This document shows positions 13,668 to 22,245 of a stretch of 25,941 nt of DNA, one piece after another. Position 1 is the first letter of the stretch. Every line of letters begins with the position of its first letter. Source of the DNA: an uncultured Porphyromonadaceae bacterium (lineage in GTDB: Bacteria > Bacteroidota > Bacteroidia > Bacteroidales > Muribaculaceae). Under the pieces are notes generated by a model. It was given only the letters and a program-made list of their open reading frames with translations. It ran no database searches and had not been told where the DNA came from. The stretch lies in the NCBI GenBank assembly GCA_902493335.1, contig CABUPJ010000048.1, positions 1 through 25,941 on the forward strand, in the 5' to 3' direction. The translations under genes and the position numbers were made by a program.

Positions 13668-16600
13668 CAGTAGGCGGTGTTGTCTTTGGTGAGGTCGGGT
13701 GGAATGAGGCCTTCGCGCATGAGCGACAGCGAGTCGGCGCGCGAAAGGGTGTCTGTCGCCAGGTCGATTGTGGCAGCCGAGGGCCGGTCGCCGATGTTGA
13801 GTCCGGCGAAACGCGAGCGGCTGACGCCACGGCGGAAGATGTCTTCAATCTGTCCGATGAGATTTACTCGTGCCGAATCGACGACGACAGGGCGGTCTAC
13901 AGCTTCGTCGGCTTTGAATTTGGCGCCTCCGACTCTGATGTTGTATTTGTCGGGCGAGCCTTTGATGTTGATGCCGAATTTGAAGGGCAGCGGCGATTTG
14001 AGCACAGCGACGTGATAGTCGAAGTTGAAATCGAGGTCATTGTAGCCGCGGACGCCGAGACGGTAGCGGTCGATGTCGAAGATAAACGGATAGACGCGCA
14101 GCATGTTGTCTTCAACGAGGAAGCTGACGCTCATGTGTTTGATGAGATTGCGCTGTTTGTCTTTGAACATCAGCCATTTTGCCATTGCCTTGAATGTCTC
14201 GGGGTCGATTATCGTCAGAGAGTCGCCGGTGATGCGCACTGCGGCGTCGAGAGTAGGGAGCTTGAAGTCGAGGCGCGGGGTCAGGTCGACTGTGGCGGCG
14301 ACGTCGGCGTCGATGATGCCGGCGACGTCTTTGAGCAGGGGTACGATCGAATCAATGGCCGGTATCAGGCGCTCGAAGCGCTCTATGTTGAATTTCTCGA
14401 CTGTCAGGCCGAAACCGAATTTGATGTCGTCGGCTGACGGAGCTGCATAGAGAGCCGAGAGCCCCACGCTGCCGGCGTCGCTCGTGGCCTTGAGGTTGTG
14501 TAGGTTCAGAGCTCCGTCGTAAGCGAGGATTTCGCCTGTCATGTCTTTGAGATCGAGGTCAGAGTAGAGCACATTACGGCTGCTGATGTCGATGCGCGCG
14601 TCGATATTGACGGGAACGAGAATAGGCTGTATCGAGTCGTCGGATGCGGCGGCTGTAGCGGTGACACGGCGGTCGAGGGCTTCATCGGAACCATCGTAGT
14701 CGGCACCGAAGGCGCTTTCGCCACGGCTGCGTCTGACGGCATATGACGAGCCGAGCATCGAGGTGTAGGTCAGCTCATTGACGTCGACGGTGTCGCTCAG
14801 AATGTCAAAGTTGACCTTCAGCGGCGAACTGAAGCCGCGCGATGTGAGACTGCGCCGCATGTTGCTGATTATGCCTTTTACGAGGAAGTCTGAGTGACCT
14901 GCCTTGTAGGAGAGGCTGTCGATGATGATCGAGTCGTTGTTGAAGCGTATGTCGAGGTTGCGGATGCGGTTGCGGATGGGGAAGTAGGCCGAGAAGAGTC
15001 CGGCTCGGCGTGCTTTGACGCTGCCGTCGAGCGACCAGCCAAGAAGCAGCCGTCGCAGCGGCTTTGATGTGCCCCAGTCGATAATTTCGGTTTCGGCTTT
15101 GGTCAGTTCGGGATGGATACGCGGTTCGTGGCGGCGGTTGCGTCGGTGTCTGGCAAAAGCAAGACGGTAGACCGAGTCAGGCGGTAGGTCGGGGTGTACC
15201 TGTTTTATAGAGTCGACGGTGTGCTTCATCGCCTCGGACATTTGTCGGCGCGGCAGTTTATGAGCCTCGAAGTCGACTTGGGCGCGGCTCATCATGAAAC
15301 GTGTCGACGGGTCGCCGGCAGCGATGCGTCTGACGCCGAGATTGAAGATAAACTGCGGCACACGCGCCTGGCTGTTGAAGCGGCGCATGGCTACACGACC
15401 GTTGACATCGCGGGCTTTGAAGACGATTGAGTCTGAAATGGAGAGCAGGTTGAAGTTGTTGACTTTCAGTCCGCCGCCAATAGGTATCACGACTGTTGTG
15501 TCGCCCATCGACGAGAGGTTGGCCGCGCCGGCTCCGAGAGTGATGCCGCCGACGGCGATTGATATGTCGCCGGAAAGGACGTCGGCGCTGTCGACGCGCA
15601 ATACGGCTGTGAGAAGGCTGTCGACTGTCTGCACGCCATTGTTGAAGCGCTGGTTTGAACCGAATTTGAGGCACAGGCGCGAAATTGCGGCCATTGTCGA
15701 AGTGTCGTTGTCGAGCCAGTAGAGGTCGCGGCCGTCAATATCGCCAGTAATCTTCAGGTTGTGGAATCGGTTGGCTGTCAGCATTGACGGACGTCCGACA
15801 AAGTCTATGTCGAAGTCGAGTTTACCTGAAATATAACCCTGGAGCATGTCGGAGACAATCGATGGCAGGCGTGCGATGTCGCTGTAGCCTTTGAGGCATC
15901 CGTCAATGAGAGGGTCTTCGCCGAAGCCGTCGACTGTGCCGCTCAGTGTGAGGTCGGTGGCGGGTCCGGCGATATTCAGTCGTCGCAGCCGGGCGCTTGC
16001 GCGGCCGAGGTCGTCGCCACGGAGAATGACACTCAGGTCGATGGCAGCGTTTTTGAACAGTGTGCGTCCGTATCCGGCCTTGCAGTCGCCGATGGTGATG
16101 TCGGCCGTCGCGTATGGCAGTCTGGCGAGAGCGGTGTTATAGGCGCTGTCGAGGCGAAGGCTGAGGGCGATACTGCCGTCGGTGTGTATTCTGTCGAGAT
16201 TCCATGCCGAACGCATCGAGTCGGGCACGGTGGCCAGCAGCGAGCTTATCTCAACCGGCTCGACGTTGGTCTCGAATGAGTTGATGATAAGGTCGTTCTC
16301 GAAGTTGAAGTCGGCTGAAAAGCGGCCTTTGATAAAGGCAAGACCGACATCGAAGCCGTCGAGCCGCAGGCTGTAAGGACGCTGTGAATCCCAGTCGACG
16401 GTGCCGTCGAGCGAAAACGGGAAGTCGGCGAGGTTGAACTGACCGAGCAGCGGTGTGAGCAGGTTGCCCGACAGCTCGAAACGGTAGGCCGGAGCATTGT
16501 CGCCGCCTATGCCGGCGCGCCTGAGTGTGACGACGGCTTCGGTGCCGTTGGCTATGTCGATGTAGCTGAAGCGCCCGGGTGTCTCGACTCTGAAACGGTC

Positions 16601-17155
16601 GACCGATATGCTGGGCAGGCTTATGTCCTGGCTGTCTGTGGTTTCGTTGTCTGCATCTGTGCTGGTGCTGTCTGGCGGAAAGATGTTGAAATTGTTGATA
16701 TTGTCGTCAACAACGACGATATTGACGCGTGGCGCGCTGATTGAGACATCGCTCAGGCTGATATCGCCTTTGGCGAGGGCGGCGAGGCTGATGCCTCCGG
16801 TGAAATGTCTGATGCTGACGATGGTGTCGGCTTGAGCGGGAAGGTCGTCGCGTCCGGCGCGCAAAGCCTTCATTTTGGGTGACAACACCGTGAGACTGTC
16901 GACGTCGAGCCGCAGGAAAGGGAATGACGCTTTGAGACCAAGCTCGACGCGGCCGATGTCGACGTGCGCGTCAAGGGCGCGGTTGGCGACGGCGGTCACG
17001 AGAGGTGTCAGACGTTCGGGCGACAGCGTCGCCACGACGGTGATGAGAGTGGCCGTGACGGCGAGGACGATGCCTAAGACTGTCCACAGGACTATTTTTA
17101 TCAGACGCCGCCATAGCGGATATGGCCGGCGGGACTGCGGTGACGGTTTGTTCAT
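13667..17155 (-). CDS. AsmA-family inner-membrane-anchored protein
   Basis: A very large protein (1162 residues) with a basic N-terminus, one transmembrane helix (about 18-42, LIKIVLWTVLGIVLAVTATLITVVATL), and a long periplasmic region of repeated beta-strand units. The first periplasmic segment, VTAVANRALDAHVDIGRVELGLKASFPFLRLDVDSLTV, is typical of AsmA N-terminal domains. The C-terminal part (KSPLPFKFGINIKGSPDKYNIRVGGAKF) resembles the AsmA C-terminal conserved region. AsmA/TamB-like proteins are bridge-like lipid-transfer or envelope-assembly factors. A basic stretch around residue 655-665 (RHRRNRRHEP) is unusual. It starts inside the stop codon of the DUF5715 gene (four-base overlap) and its stop overlaps the HAD start. 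Confidence 0.88.
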   Translation of the reverse strand: MNKPSPQSRRPYPLWRRLIKIVLWTVLGIVLAVTATLITVVATLSPERLTPLVTAVANRALDAHVDIGRVELGLKASFPFLRLDVDSLTVLSPKMKALRAGRDDLPAQADTIVSIRHFTGGISLAALAKGDISLSDVSISAPRVNIVVVDDNINNFNIFPPDSTSTDADNETTDSQDISLPSISVDRFRVETPGRFSYIDIANGTEAVVTLRRAGIGGDNAPAYRFELSGNLLTPLLGQFNLADFPFSLDGTVDWDSQRPYSLRLDGFDVGLAFIKGRFSADFNFENDLIINSFETNVEPVEISSLLATVPDSMRSAWNLDRIHTDGSIALSLRLDSAYNTALARLPYATADITIGDCKAGYGRTLFKNAAIDLSVILRGDDLGRASARLRRLNIAGPATDLTLSGTVDGFGEDPLIDGCLKGYSDIARLPSIVSDMLQGYISGKLDFDIDFVGRPSMLTANRFHNLKITGDIDGRDLYWLDNDTSTMAAISRLCLKFGSNQRFNNGVQTVDSLLTAVLRVDSADVLSGDISIAVGGITLGAGAANLSSMGDTTVVIPIGGGLKVNNFNLLSISDSIVFKARDVNGRVAMRRFNSQARVPQFIFNLGVRRIAAGDPSTRFMMSRAQVDFEAHKLPRRQMSEAMKHTVDSIKQVHPDLPPDSVYRLAFARHRRNRRHEPRIHPELTKAETEIIDWGTSKPLRRLLLGWSLDGSVKARRAGLFSAYFPIRNRIRNLDIRFNNDSIIIDSLSYKAGHSDFLVKGIISNMRRSLTSRGFSSPLKVNFDILSDTVDVNELTYTSMLGSSYAVRRSRGESAFGADYDGSDEALDRRVTATAAASDDSIQPILVPVNIDARIDISSRNVLYSDLDLKDMTGEILAYDGALNLHNLKATSDAGSVGLSALYAAPSADDIKFGFGLTVEKFNIERFERLIPAIDSIVPLLKDVAGIIDADVAATVDLTPRLDFKLPTLDAAVRITGDSLTIIDPETFKAMAKWLMFKDKQRNLIKHMSVSFLVEDNMLRVYPFIFDIDRYRLGVRGYNDLDFNFDYHVAVLKSPLPFKFGINIKGSPDKYNIRVGGAKFKADEAVDRPVVVDSARVNLIGQIEDIFRRGVSRSRFAGLNIGDRPSAATIDLATDTLSRADSLSLMREGLIPPDLTKDNTAY

Positions 17156-17946
17156 TCGCTGGTGAGATTGGTTTTGTCGGATAGAGGCTGGCGACGCGCG
17201 CGGGCAGTGATATGGAAACAGCTCTGGCGGTATTCACGTTTGACGTAGCAGCGGCCTTCGCGACGGAGGTCGTCGAGAATTTCGCCAAGAAGGTTTTTAA
17301 GGTCTTCGAAGGTGCGGTTGACGCCGAGTGAGTCGCAGATGAATTTAGAATAGCTTATGTCGAATGTCGTGCCGAACTGATGGGCTGACGAATCTACGGC
17401 GTTGCGGTTGACTCGCCTCAGGCGTTTGACGGTCAGGGGTGTGCGCAGGACGCTTGTCACTTTGATGCGGTAGTTGCCGCCGCCGCGAGCCGCCAGTGAG
17501 TCGTTGAAACGCGCTCCGATATCGTGGAGCAGCCCGGCGGCTTCTTCGACGAGGTATGGGTAGGAGTGGCTGAGTTCGGCGACATAATATTCGCGGCACG
17601 ACCGGATGCCGACAAGCGGATGCCGCATCTGCCAGATGTCGTCGTCGCTGTTTATGATGTCAATGCCTATCTCGCGCGCTTCGTTGATATGCAGATAGTT
17701 GCTGTCGTTGAATACGCGGGCATGCGGCCCGATGTCTTTGACTTTCATGCGCCGACAGCCTTCGTCGGGAGCGCTGTCGAGACAGATGTCATATGGATTC
17801 GGTCGGGTTTCGGCAAAGATGTCGTCGAGGGTCTCGCGCGCGGGACGGCCGTCGCGCGGTGTGGAGTCTGAACCGCCACAACCGGTGAGGGCTGCCGACA
17901 AGGCCATTGCGGCCATCATAATCTTAAGCAATTGACGTTGACGCAT
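17152..17946 (-). CDS. DUF5715 lipoprotein, M15/VanY-like peptidase fold
   Basis: A 264-residue protein with a lipobox LTGC (C23) after a basic, hydrophobic signal, so it is predicted to be a lipoprotein. The C-terminal half matches the zinc D-Ala-D-Ala carboxypeptidase (M15) pattern: SAHQFGTTFDI supplies H189 and D196, and CFHIT supplies H245. This is the DUF5715 family of Bacteroidetes as I know it. The likely role is trimming of peptidoglycan peptides, inferred from the retained metal-site residues. ATG 17946 is preferred because it places the signal peptide at the N-terminus; an upstream in-frame ATG at 17988 would bury it. It is the first gene of the minus-strand run ending in the histidine kinase. 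Confidence 0.85.
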   Translation of the reverse strand: MRQRQLLKIMMAAMALSAALTGCGGSDSTPRDGRPARETLDDIFAETRPNPYDICLDSAPDEGCRRMKVKDIGPHARVFNDSNYLHINEAREIGIDIINSDDDIWQMRHPLVGIRSCREYYVAELSHSYPYLVEEAAGLLHDIGARFNDSLAARGGGNYRIKVTSVLRTPLTVKRLRRVNRNAVDSSAHQFGTTFDISYSKFICDSLGVNRTFEDLKNLLGEILDDLRREGRCYVKREYRQSCFHITARARRQPLSDKTNLTSE

Positions 17947-17950
17947 AACA

Positions 17951-17966
17951 GATGTAAAGTTACATC
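17951..17966. promoter_or_regulatory. Inverted repeat just upstream of the DUF5715 gene
   Basis: GATGTAA-AG-TTACATC is a 7-bp inverted repeat with a 2-base centre, 5 to 20 bases before the start codon at 17946. On the minus strand it includes a -7-like TAACTTTA, so a bound repressor could block initiation. It could equally act as a short RNA hairpin at the start of the operon. Confidence 0.35.
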
Positions 17967-18028
17967 TTTTTCGCCAAACGATGTGCATGCAAGTATTATA
18001 AAAGCTTAAATCGGTCTCGGATTAATGT

Positions 18029-18076
18029 TGAATGTGGAATTTTGAATGTTGAGGTCTGTTCAAAATTCCACATTCA
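18029..18076. repeat. AT-rich inverted-repeat element, copy A
   Basis: TGAATGTGGAATTTTGAA (18029-18046) and its exact reverse complement (18059-18076) flank a 12-base loop. The element begins 18 bases beyond the stop of the NhaD gene on the minus strand. It is related to the element at 21543-21615. Where copy B has T-A at one stem position, copy A has G-C on both arms. No T-tract follows, but the stem could act as a 3' mRNA end or stabiliser. Confidence 0.7.
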
Positions 18077-18094
18077 CAATTCCAAACAATCGTA

Positions 18095-19489
18095 TTACTT
18101 GAAGAGCGCTGTCTCGATGAGGTAGACTGCGGCTCCGGCAAGGTATCCGGCGAGGGCCAGGAGGGTGAAGCGTTTGAGATACCATCCGAAGCTGATTTTC
18201 TCGAGTCCCATGGCGATGACACCGGCAGCCGAGCCGATGATGAGGAGGTTGCCGCCCACGCCGGCACAATAGCTGAGGAATTCCCAGAACACGCCGTCGA
18301 CGACGAAGTTTGCGGCGTATCCTATTGCCGAGGGGTCGGCGATGCCATACATGCCCATGACGCCTGCGACAAGGGGCACATTGTCGAGTATCGACGACAT
18401 GGCGCCGAGTAGGATATTGATGATGTAGACGTTGTGGATATGCTCGTCAAGGAATGAGGCTGCGGCCGACAGGATGCCTGATGCCTGCAGAACGCTGACG
18501 GCCATGAGGATGCCGAGGAAGAAGAGTATAGACGGCATGTCGATGCGCGAGATGACTTTTGGAAGGCGCTGTTCGCGCGACGCCGACAGGTGTTTGCCGT
18601 TATAGAAACATTCTGAGAAAATCCACAGCAATGCCAGTATCAGCAGGATGCCGACGAAGGGCGGCATGTGGGTGAGCGATTTGAAGACCGGCACGAGCAG
18701 CAGACCGCCGACACCGAGGCAGAAGATGGTGTTGCGTTCGCGTGCCGATATGACTGTGTCGACGTTTTTCTCAGCCACGACGGGGGGCAGGTGTCCTTTC
18801 AGGCGACTCGAGATGATGGCGAGTGGCACGAGGAGGGACACGACACTTGGGAGCAGTACGTAGCTGACAAGAGCTCCGGCTGTGACATTGCCCTTGACCC
18901 ACAGCAATATCGTCGTTACGTCACCGATAGGCGACCAGGCGCCGCCGGCATTGGCGGCTATGACAATCATGCCGATATAGAGCCATCGCTCGGTCTTGCG
19001 TGTGATGAGCTTGCGCAGCAGCAGAATCATGACGATGGTAGTTGTCATATTGTCGAGGACGGCCGAAAAGAAAAATGTCGTCAGACAGATGACCCATAGC
19101 AGTTTGCGGCGGCTTCGCGTTGTTATGCGGTCGGTTATTACCGAGAATCCGCCGTGGACGTCGATGAGCTCGACAATGGTCATTGCGCCGATGAGGAAGA
19201 AGAGTGTCTGGGTTATGTCGCCCATGGCTTCGACAATCTTGACGTTGAGGACGTAGTCGAGGCATCTCTCGCCAAACGACTTTGTCACGAGCAGCGGATT
19301 ATTGTCAACATAGTCGGCGAGGGCGTCGGGCTCGACGAGCGGGATTATATATTCGGCTCCGAGCGCATAGATAATCCACATAAGCATGCCGAGCAGTAAG
19401 GCGATAGCGGTCTTGTCGACACGCAGGGGGTGTTCGAGGGCTATGCAGATATAGCCCACGCAAAATAATAAAATTAGGGTAGCAACCAT
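18095..19489 (-). CDS. nhaD: NhaD-type Na+/H+ antiporter
   Basis: A 464-residue inner-membrane ion transporter of the NhaD branch of the ion-transporter superfamily, with about 11-13 hydrophobic segments. Characteristic segments are TLFFLIGAMTIVELIDVHGGF (about residues 95-115), FFFSAVLDNMTTTIVMILLLRKL, NAGGAWSPIGDVTTILLWVKG, and near the C-terminus MSSILDNVPLVAGVMGMYG. The two LDN motifs lie in the paired repeat halves typical of this fold. It would export Na+ in exchange for H+ and so support pH and salt balance. It is monocistronic. A -7-like TATATTTG lies on the minus strand at 19591-19584, about 95 bases upstream, without a good -33. Confidence 0.92.
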   Translation of the reverse strand: MVATLILLFCVGYICIALEHPLRVDKTAIALLLGMLMWIIYALGAEYIIPLVEPDALADYVDNNPLLVTKSFGERCLDYVLNVKIVEAMGDITQTLFFLIGAMTIVELIDVHGGFSVITDRITTRSRRKLLWVICLTTFFFSAVLDNMTTTIVMILLLRKLITRKTERWLYIGMIVIAANAGGAWSPIGDVTTILLWVKGNVTAGALVSYVLLPSVVSLLVPLAIISSRLKGHLPPVVAEKNVDTVISARERNTIFCLGVGGLLLVPVFKSLTHMPPFVGILLILALLWIFSECFYNGKHLSASREQRLPKVISRIDMPSILFFLGILMAVSVLQASGILSAAASFLDEHIHNVYIINILLGAMSSILDNVPLVAGVMGMYGIADPSAIGYAANFVVDGVFWEFLSYCAGVGGNLLIIGSAAGVIAMGLEKISFGWYLKRFTLLALAGYLAGAAVYLIETALFK

Positions 19490-19715
19490 CTTGTAAAAGA
19501 CATTTTCTTAAATTTCCTGATAAACCTCAAATGTGATGAAATAAAGTCTTATCAGCGAGTAGGCAACCGTGATAAAACCGATGCAAATATAGAAATTTTT
19601 CCTTAATTAGCGATTGTTCTAAAAGTCGGAAAATATTAGCCGAAAAGCCGCTAAAACAAGAAAGTCACCGGCGCTGTGGCGGAGTGCTGCAATCATGCGA
19701 TGTGTCGTGGCCATT

Positions 19716-19729
19716 CAAACATATGTTTG
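19716..19729. promoter_or_regulatory. Perfect 14-bp palindrome upstream of the helicase promoter
   Basis: CAAACATATGTTTG is self-complementary and ends 11 bases before the -33 element of the helicase promoter, a position suited to an activator or repressor site. No further copy is seen in the window. Confidence 0.35.
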
Positions 19730-19740
19730 TGTGAAAACGT

Positions 19741-19771
19741 TTTGATATAAGGGCAAAAAAACTTACCTTTG
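19741..19771 (+). promoter_or_regulatory. Consensus Bacteroidetes promoter for the DEAD-box helicase
   Basis: -33 TTTG (19741-19744), a spacer of 19, and -7 TACCTTTG (19764-19771) match the Bacteroidetes housekeeping consensus exactly. The start codon at 19803 implies a leader of roughly 25 bases. Confidence 0.88.
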
Positions 19772-19802
19772 CAGGTTTATAATTTTAACATAAAACACTA
19801 AT

Positions 19803-21536
19803 ATGACTTTTCAAGATTTAGGCGTCAGAGACGATCTGCTCAAGGCTGTTGCCGAGCTCGGGTTTGAGACGCCGATGCCCGTACAGGAAAAGGTGATACC
19901 CGTGCTTCTTGGGGGTGATCACGACCTTGTGGCTCTCGCCCAGACGGGTACGGGCAAGACGGCGGCGTTCGGGCTGCCTGTGATACAGCGCATAGATGTC
20001 GGGAGCCGTGTGCCGCAGGCGCTTATACTTGCTCCGACGCGTGAGCTGTGCCTCCAGATAGCGGCCGATCTGGCTGATTTTTCAAAATATACGCCCGGTC
20101 TGCGGGTGCTTCCGGTCTATGGCGGTTCGAGCATCGAGAGCCAGATACGCTCTCTGCGTGAAGGCGTCCAGATTATCGTCGCCACACCGGGTCGTCTGAT
20201 TGATCTGATAGACCGTGGTGTGGTCAAGCTCGGCGATGTCCACACTGTCGTGCTCGACGAGGCAGACGAGATGCTCAACATGGGTTTTGTCGACTCGATA
20301 GAGGCCATTCTCGGTCATGTTCCCGCCGAGCGCGAGATGCTTCTCTTCTCGGCGACGATGCCTGCCGAGGTAGCCCGTATCGCCAAACGCTTCATGCGCG
20401 ACCCCGAGGAGATTGTGATCGGCACGCGCAACGAAGGCGCCGCAAACGTGCGACACATCTATTATATGGTGAACGCCCGTGACAAGTATCTTGCGCTGAA
20501 GCGTATCGCCGATGACTCGCCTAACATCTACGCCATTATATTCTGCCGCACGCGCCGCGACACCCAGGAGATAGCCGACAAGCTCATCGCCGACGGATAT
20601 AACGCCGACTCGCTCCATGGCGACCTTTCGCAGCAGCAACGCGACACGGTGATGAAGAAGTTCCGCGACCGCGTCATCACTCTGCTTGTGGCAACCGATG
20701 TCGCCGCCCGCGGTCTCGATGTCGATGACCTGACGCATGTCATCAACTACGGTCTGCCCGATGATACGGCTGTCTACACCCACCGCTCGGGCCGTACAGG
20801 CCGAGCCGGCAAGACGGGCATTTCTGTGGCTATAATACATTCGCGCGAGAAAGGCCGTCTGCGCGAGATCGAGCGCATAATCGGCAAGAAGTTTGAACGT
20901 TGCGAGGTGCCCACACCGCAGCATATCATCGAAAAACAGCTTTATAACCTTGCCGACCGTCTCGAACGCGTCGAGGTTGACGAAGACGAGATAGCCAAGT
21001 ATCTCCCCGGTGTCAGTCGCAAACTGTCGTGGCTCTCGGCCGAAGATCTGCTTAAACGAGTGCTGTCGCTTGAGTTCAACCGACTGCTTGACTATTATAA
21101 AGATGCACCCAAAATCGATTTCATCGACGAAAAGCCCGCGCGCGAAAAGAAGAAAGGCGAGAAACACGAACGTCCCGCCGACGATCGGGAGAAAGACCGC
21201 CGCACGGCCTCGAAAGGCATGGCGCGCGTCTATATCAACGCCGGCAAGGCCGACGGTTTCTATGCCGGCAATCTCATAGATCTCATCAATCACAATGTCG
21301 TAGGCCAGCGTGTCGACGTCGGGCGCATCGACCTGATGCCGTCATATTCGCTTTTTGATGTGCGTCGTGCTGACGCACACCGGGTCACGTCGGCTCTCAC
21401 AGGCGCCGATTTCTTCGGCAAGCGGCTTTATTGTGAAATCGCAGACCCTGAGAAAGACTATGCCCGCTCTTCTGACCGACGCGGCAAGGGCAAAGGCAAA
21501 GGCGAGAAAAAATTCTCACGCAAGAAAACGAAATAA
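19803..21536 (+). CDS. DEAD-box ATP-dependent RNA helicase with DbpA-type RNA-binding domain
   Basis: A 577-residue DeaD/CsdA-type helicase for RNA unwinding, probably in ribosome assembly or cold response. All core motifs are intact: Q motif (FETPMPVQ, Q28), motif I AQTGTGKT (46-53), Ia PTREL (78-82), DEAD (152-155), SAT (183-185), LLVATDVAARGLD (294-306) and HRSGRTGR (327-334). After a linker and a charged stretch rich in Lys/Glu/Arg (about 440-470), a DbpA RNA-binding domain follows at about 475-545 (MARVYINAGKADGF...DLMPSYSLFDV). The Lys-rich tail is probably disordered and RNA-binding. It is driven by a consensus promoter. The inverted-repeat element copy B begins immediately after its stop. 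Confidence 0.95.
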   Translation: MTFQDLGVRDDLLKAVAELGFETPMPVQEKVIPVLLGGDHDLVALAQTGTGKTAAFGLPVIQRIDVGSRVPQALILAPTRELCLQIAADLADFSKYTPGLRVLPVYGGSSIESQIRSLREGVQIIVATPGRLIDLIDRGVVKLGDVHTVVLDEADEMLNMGFVDSIEAILGHVPAEREMLLFSATMPAEVARIAKRFMRDPEEIVIGTRNEGAANVRHIYYMVNARDKYLALKRIADDSPNIYAIIFCRTRRDTQEIADKLIADGYNADSLHGDLSQQQRDTVMKKFRDRVITLLVATDVAARGLDVDDLTHVINYGLPDDTAVYTHRSGRTGRAGKTGISVAIIHSREKGRLREIERIIGKKFERCEVPTPQHIIEKQLYNLADRLERVEVDEDEIAKYLPGVSRKLSWLSAEDLLKRVLSLEFNRLLDYYKDAPKIDFIDEKPAREKKKGEKHERPADDREKDRRTASKGMARVYINAGKADGFYAGNLIDLINHNVVGQRVDVGRIDLMPSYSLFDVRRADAHRVTSALTGADFFGKRLYCEIADPEKDYARSSDRRGKGKGKGEKKFSRKKTK

Positions 21537-21542
21537 ATTTAT

Positions 21543-21615
21543 TAATTTTGAATGTTGGATTTTGAATGTTGAATCGTCCTCTCGTTCAAAATTCAACATT
21601 CTCAATTCAAAATTA
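21543..21615. repeat. AT-rich inverted-repeat element, copy B
   Basis: GAATGTTGGATTTTGAA (21550-21566) pairs with TTCAAAATTCAACATTC (21585-21601) with a single G-U pair around an 18-base loop. An alternative outer pairing, TAATTTTGAA (21543-21552) with TTCAAAATTA (21606-21615), is also perfect. It fills the gap between the helicase stop and the DUF3256 start, and is related to copy A at 18029-18076. Its AT-richness contrasts with the GC-rich genes around it. Confidence 0.7.
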
Positions 21616-21621
21616 TCCGAA

Positions 21622-22245
21622 ATGATGCGTCTGATATTGTCATTCATAGCCATAATGGGGTTGTTCCCGGCCGTAGCGATGCGACCGTCTGTCGATGCTT
21701 TCTGCCGTGCTCCGATCGATGTTGTCAATTATCTGCCCGAGTATTCGCGTCTCGACATGGTCGACTATTTCGACAGTGGCAGTAGCGTTGCGTCAGACAG
21801 TTACTTAGGCAACAAGATACATATCACGGCTCTCGATTCGATGAGTCTGAGCTATGCCGTCGATGATTCGGTGCGCGTCACAATAGCGTTGTTGCCGACA
21901 GCATCAGACACGCTGACAATGGTAATCAAGGAGTTGCCGGCTCCTGTCTATGACTCGACTGTCAGTTTCTATGACAACCGCTGGCATCGGCTCGCCCCGT
22001 TCCAGCTGAAGCCGCCGAGTTTCAGTGACTGGCTTAAGGATAAGAAACGGGCTGAGGCTGTGGCTTTCGATATACCCTTTGTGCTGGCTACAGCCGATTT
22101 CGATCCCGCGACCATGCGTCTTGTCTACACCAACCGCACCGACCGCTATTTCTCTGAGCGTGAGCGCCCGGCGACTCTCGACGAGTTGTTATCGGAGCTG
22201 GTCTATCAATGGAACGGCCGTCGGTTCACCCTGCTGAAACAATGA
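21622..22245 (+). CDS. DUF3256-family protein, secreted
   Basis: A 207-residue protein with a signal peptide (MMRLILSFIAIMGLFPAVAM). The segment AFCRAPIDVVNYLPEYSRLDMVDYFDSGSSVASDSYLGNKIHITALDSMSLSYAVDDS matches my recollection of the Bacteroidales DUF3256 family (LPYL..NxRLDMIDF.DS, then TxLtdDyl). Function is unknown; it is probably periplasmic or membrane-associated. The start could be ATG 21622 or 21625. The reading frame stays open upstream through the repeat element, but the signal peptide fixes the start here. Its stop overlaps the xseA start by four bases (ATGA), so it is translationally coupled to a DNA-repair nuclease. Confidence 0.8.
   Translation: MMRLILSFIAIMGLFPAVAMRPSVDAFCRAPIDVVNYLPEYSRLDMVDYFDSGSSVASDSYLGNKIHITALDSMSLSYAVDDSVRVTIALLPTASDTLTMVIKELPAPVYDSTVSFYDNRWHRLAPFQLKPPSFSDWLKDKKRAEAVAFDIPFVLATADFDPATMRLVYTNRTDRYFSERERPATLDELLSELVYQWNGRRFTLLKQ

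Larger units (their letters stand above)
19490..19802. other. Intergenic region between divergent nhaD and the helicase gene
   Basis: This 313-base gap holds no credible gene. The left part is AT-rich and carries a possible minus-strand -7 element (TATATTTG, 19591-19584) for nhaD. The middle (19620-19710) shows nothing I can name. The right part holds a perfect palindrome (19716-19729) and the helicase promoter (19741-19771). Confidence 0.6.

Noticed and set aside
20082..21293. A 403-codon open frame on the minus strand.
   Set aside because: It is antisense to the DEAD-box helicase, whose motifs are all intact. Long antisense frames are expected in GC-rich, codon-biased genes.
21355..21621. 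Upstream in-frame extension of the DUF3256 gene through the repeat element.
   Set aside because: It overlaps the helicase gene and would place the signal peptide in mid-protein. The open frame is fortuitous.
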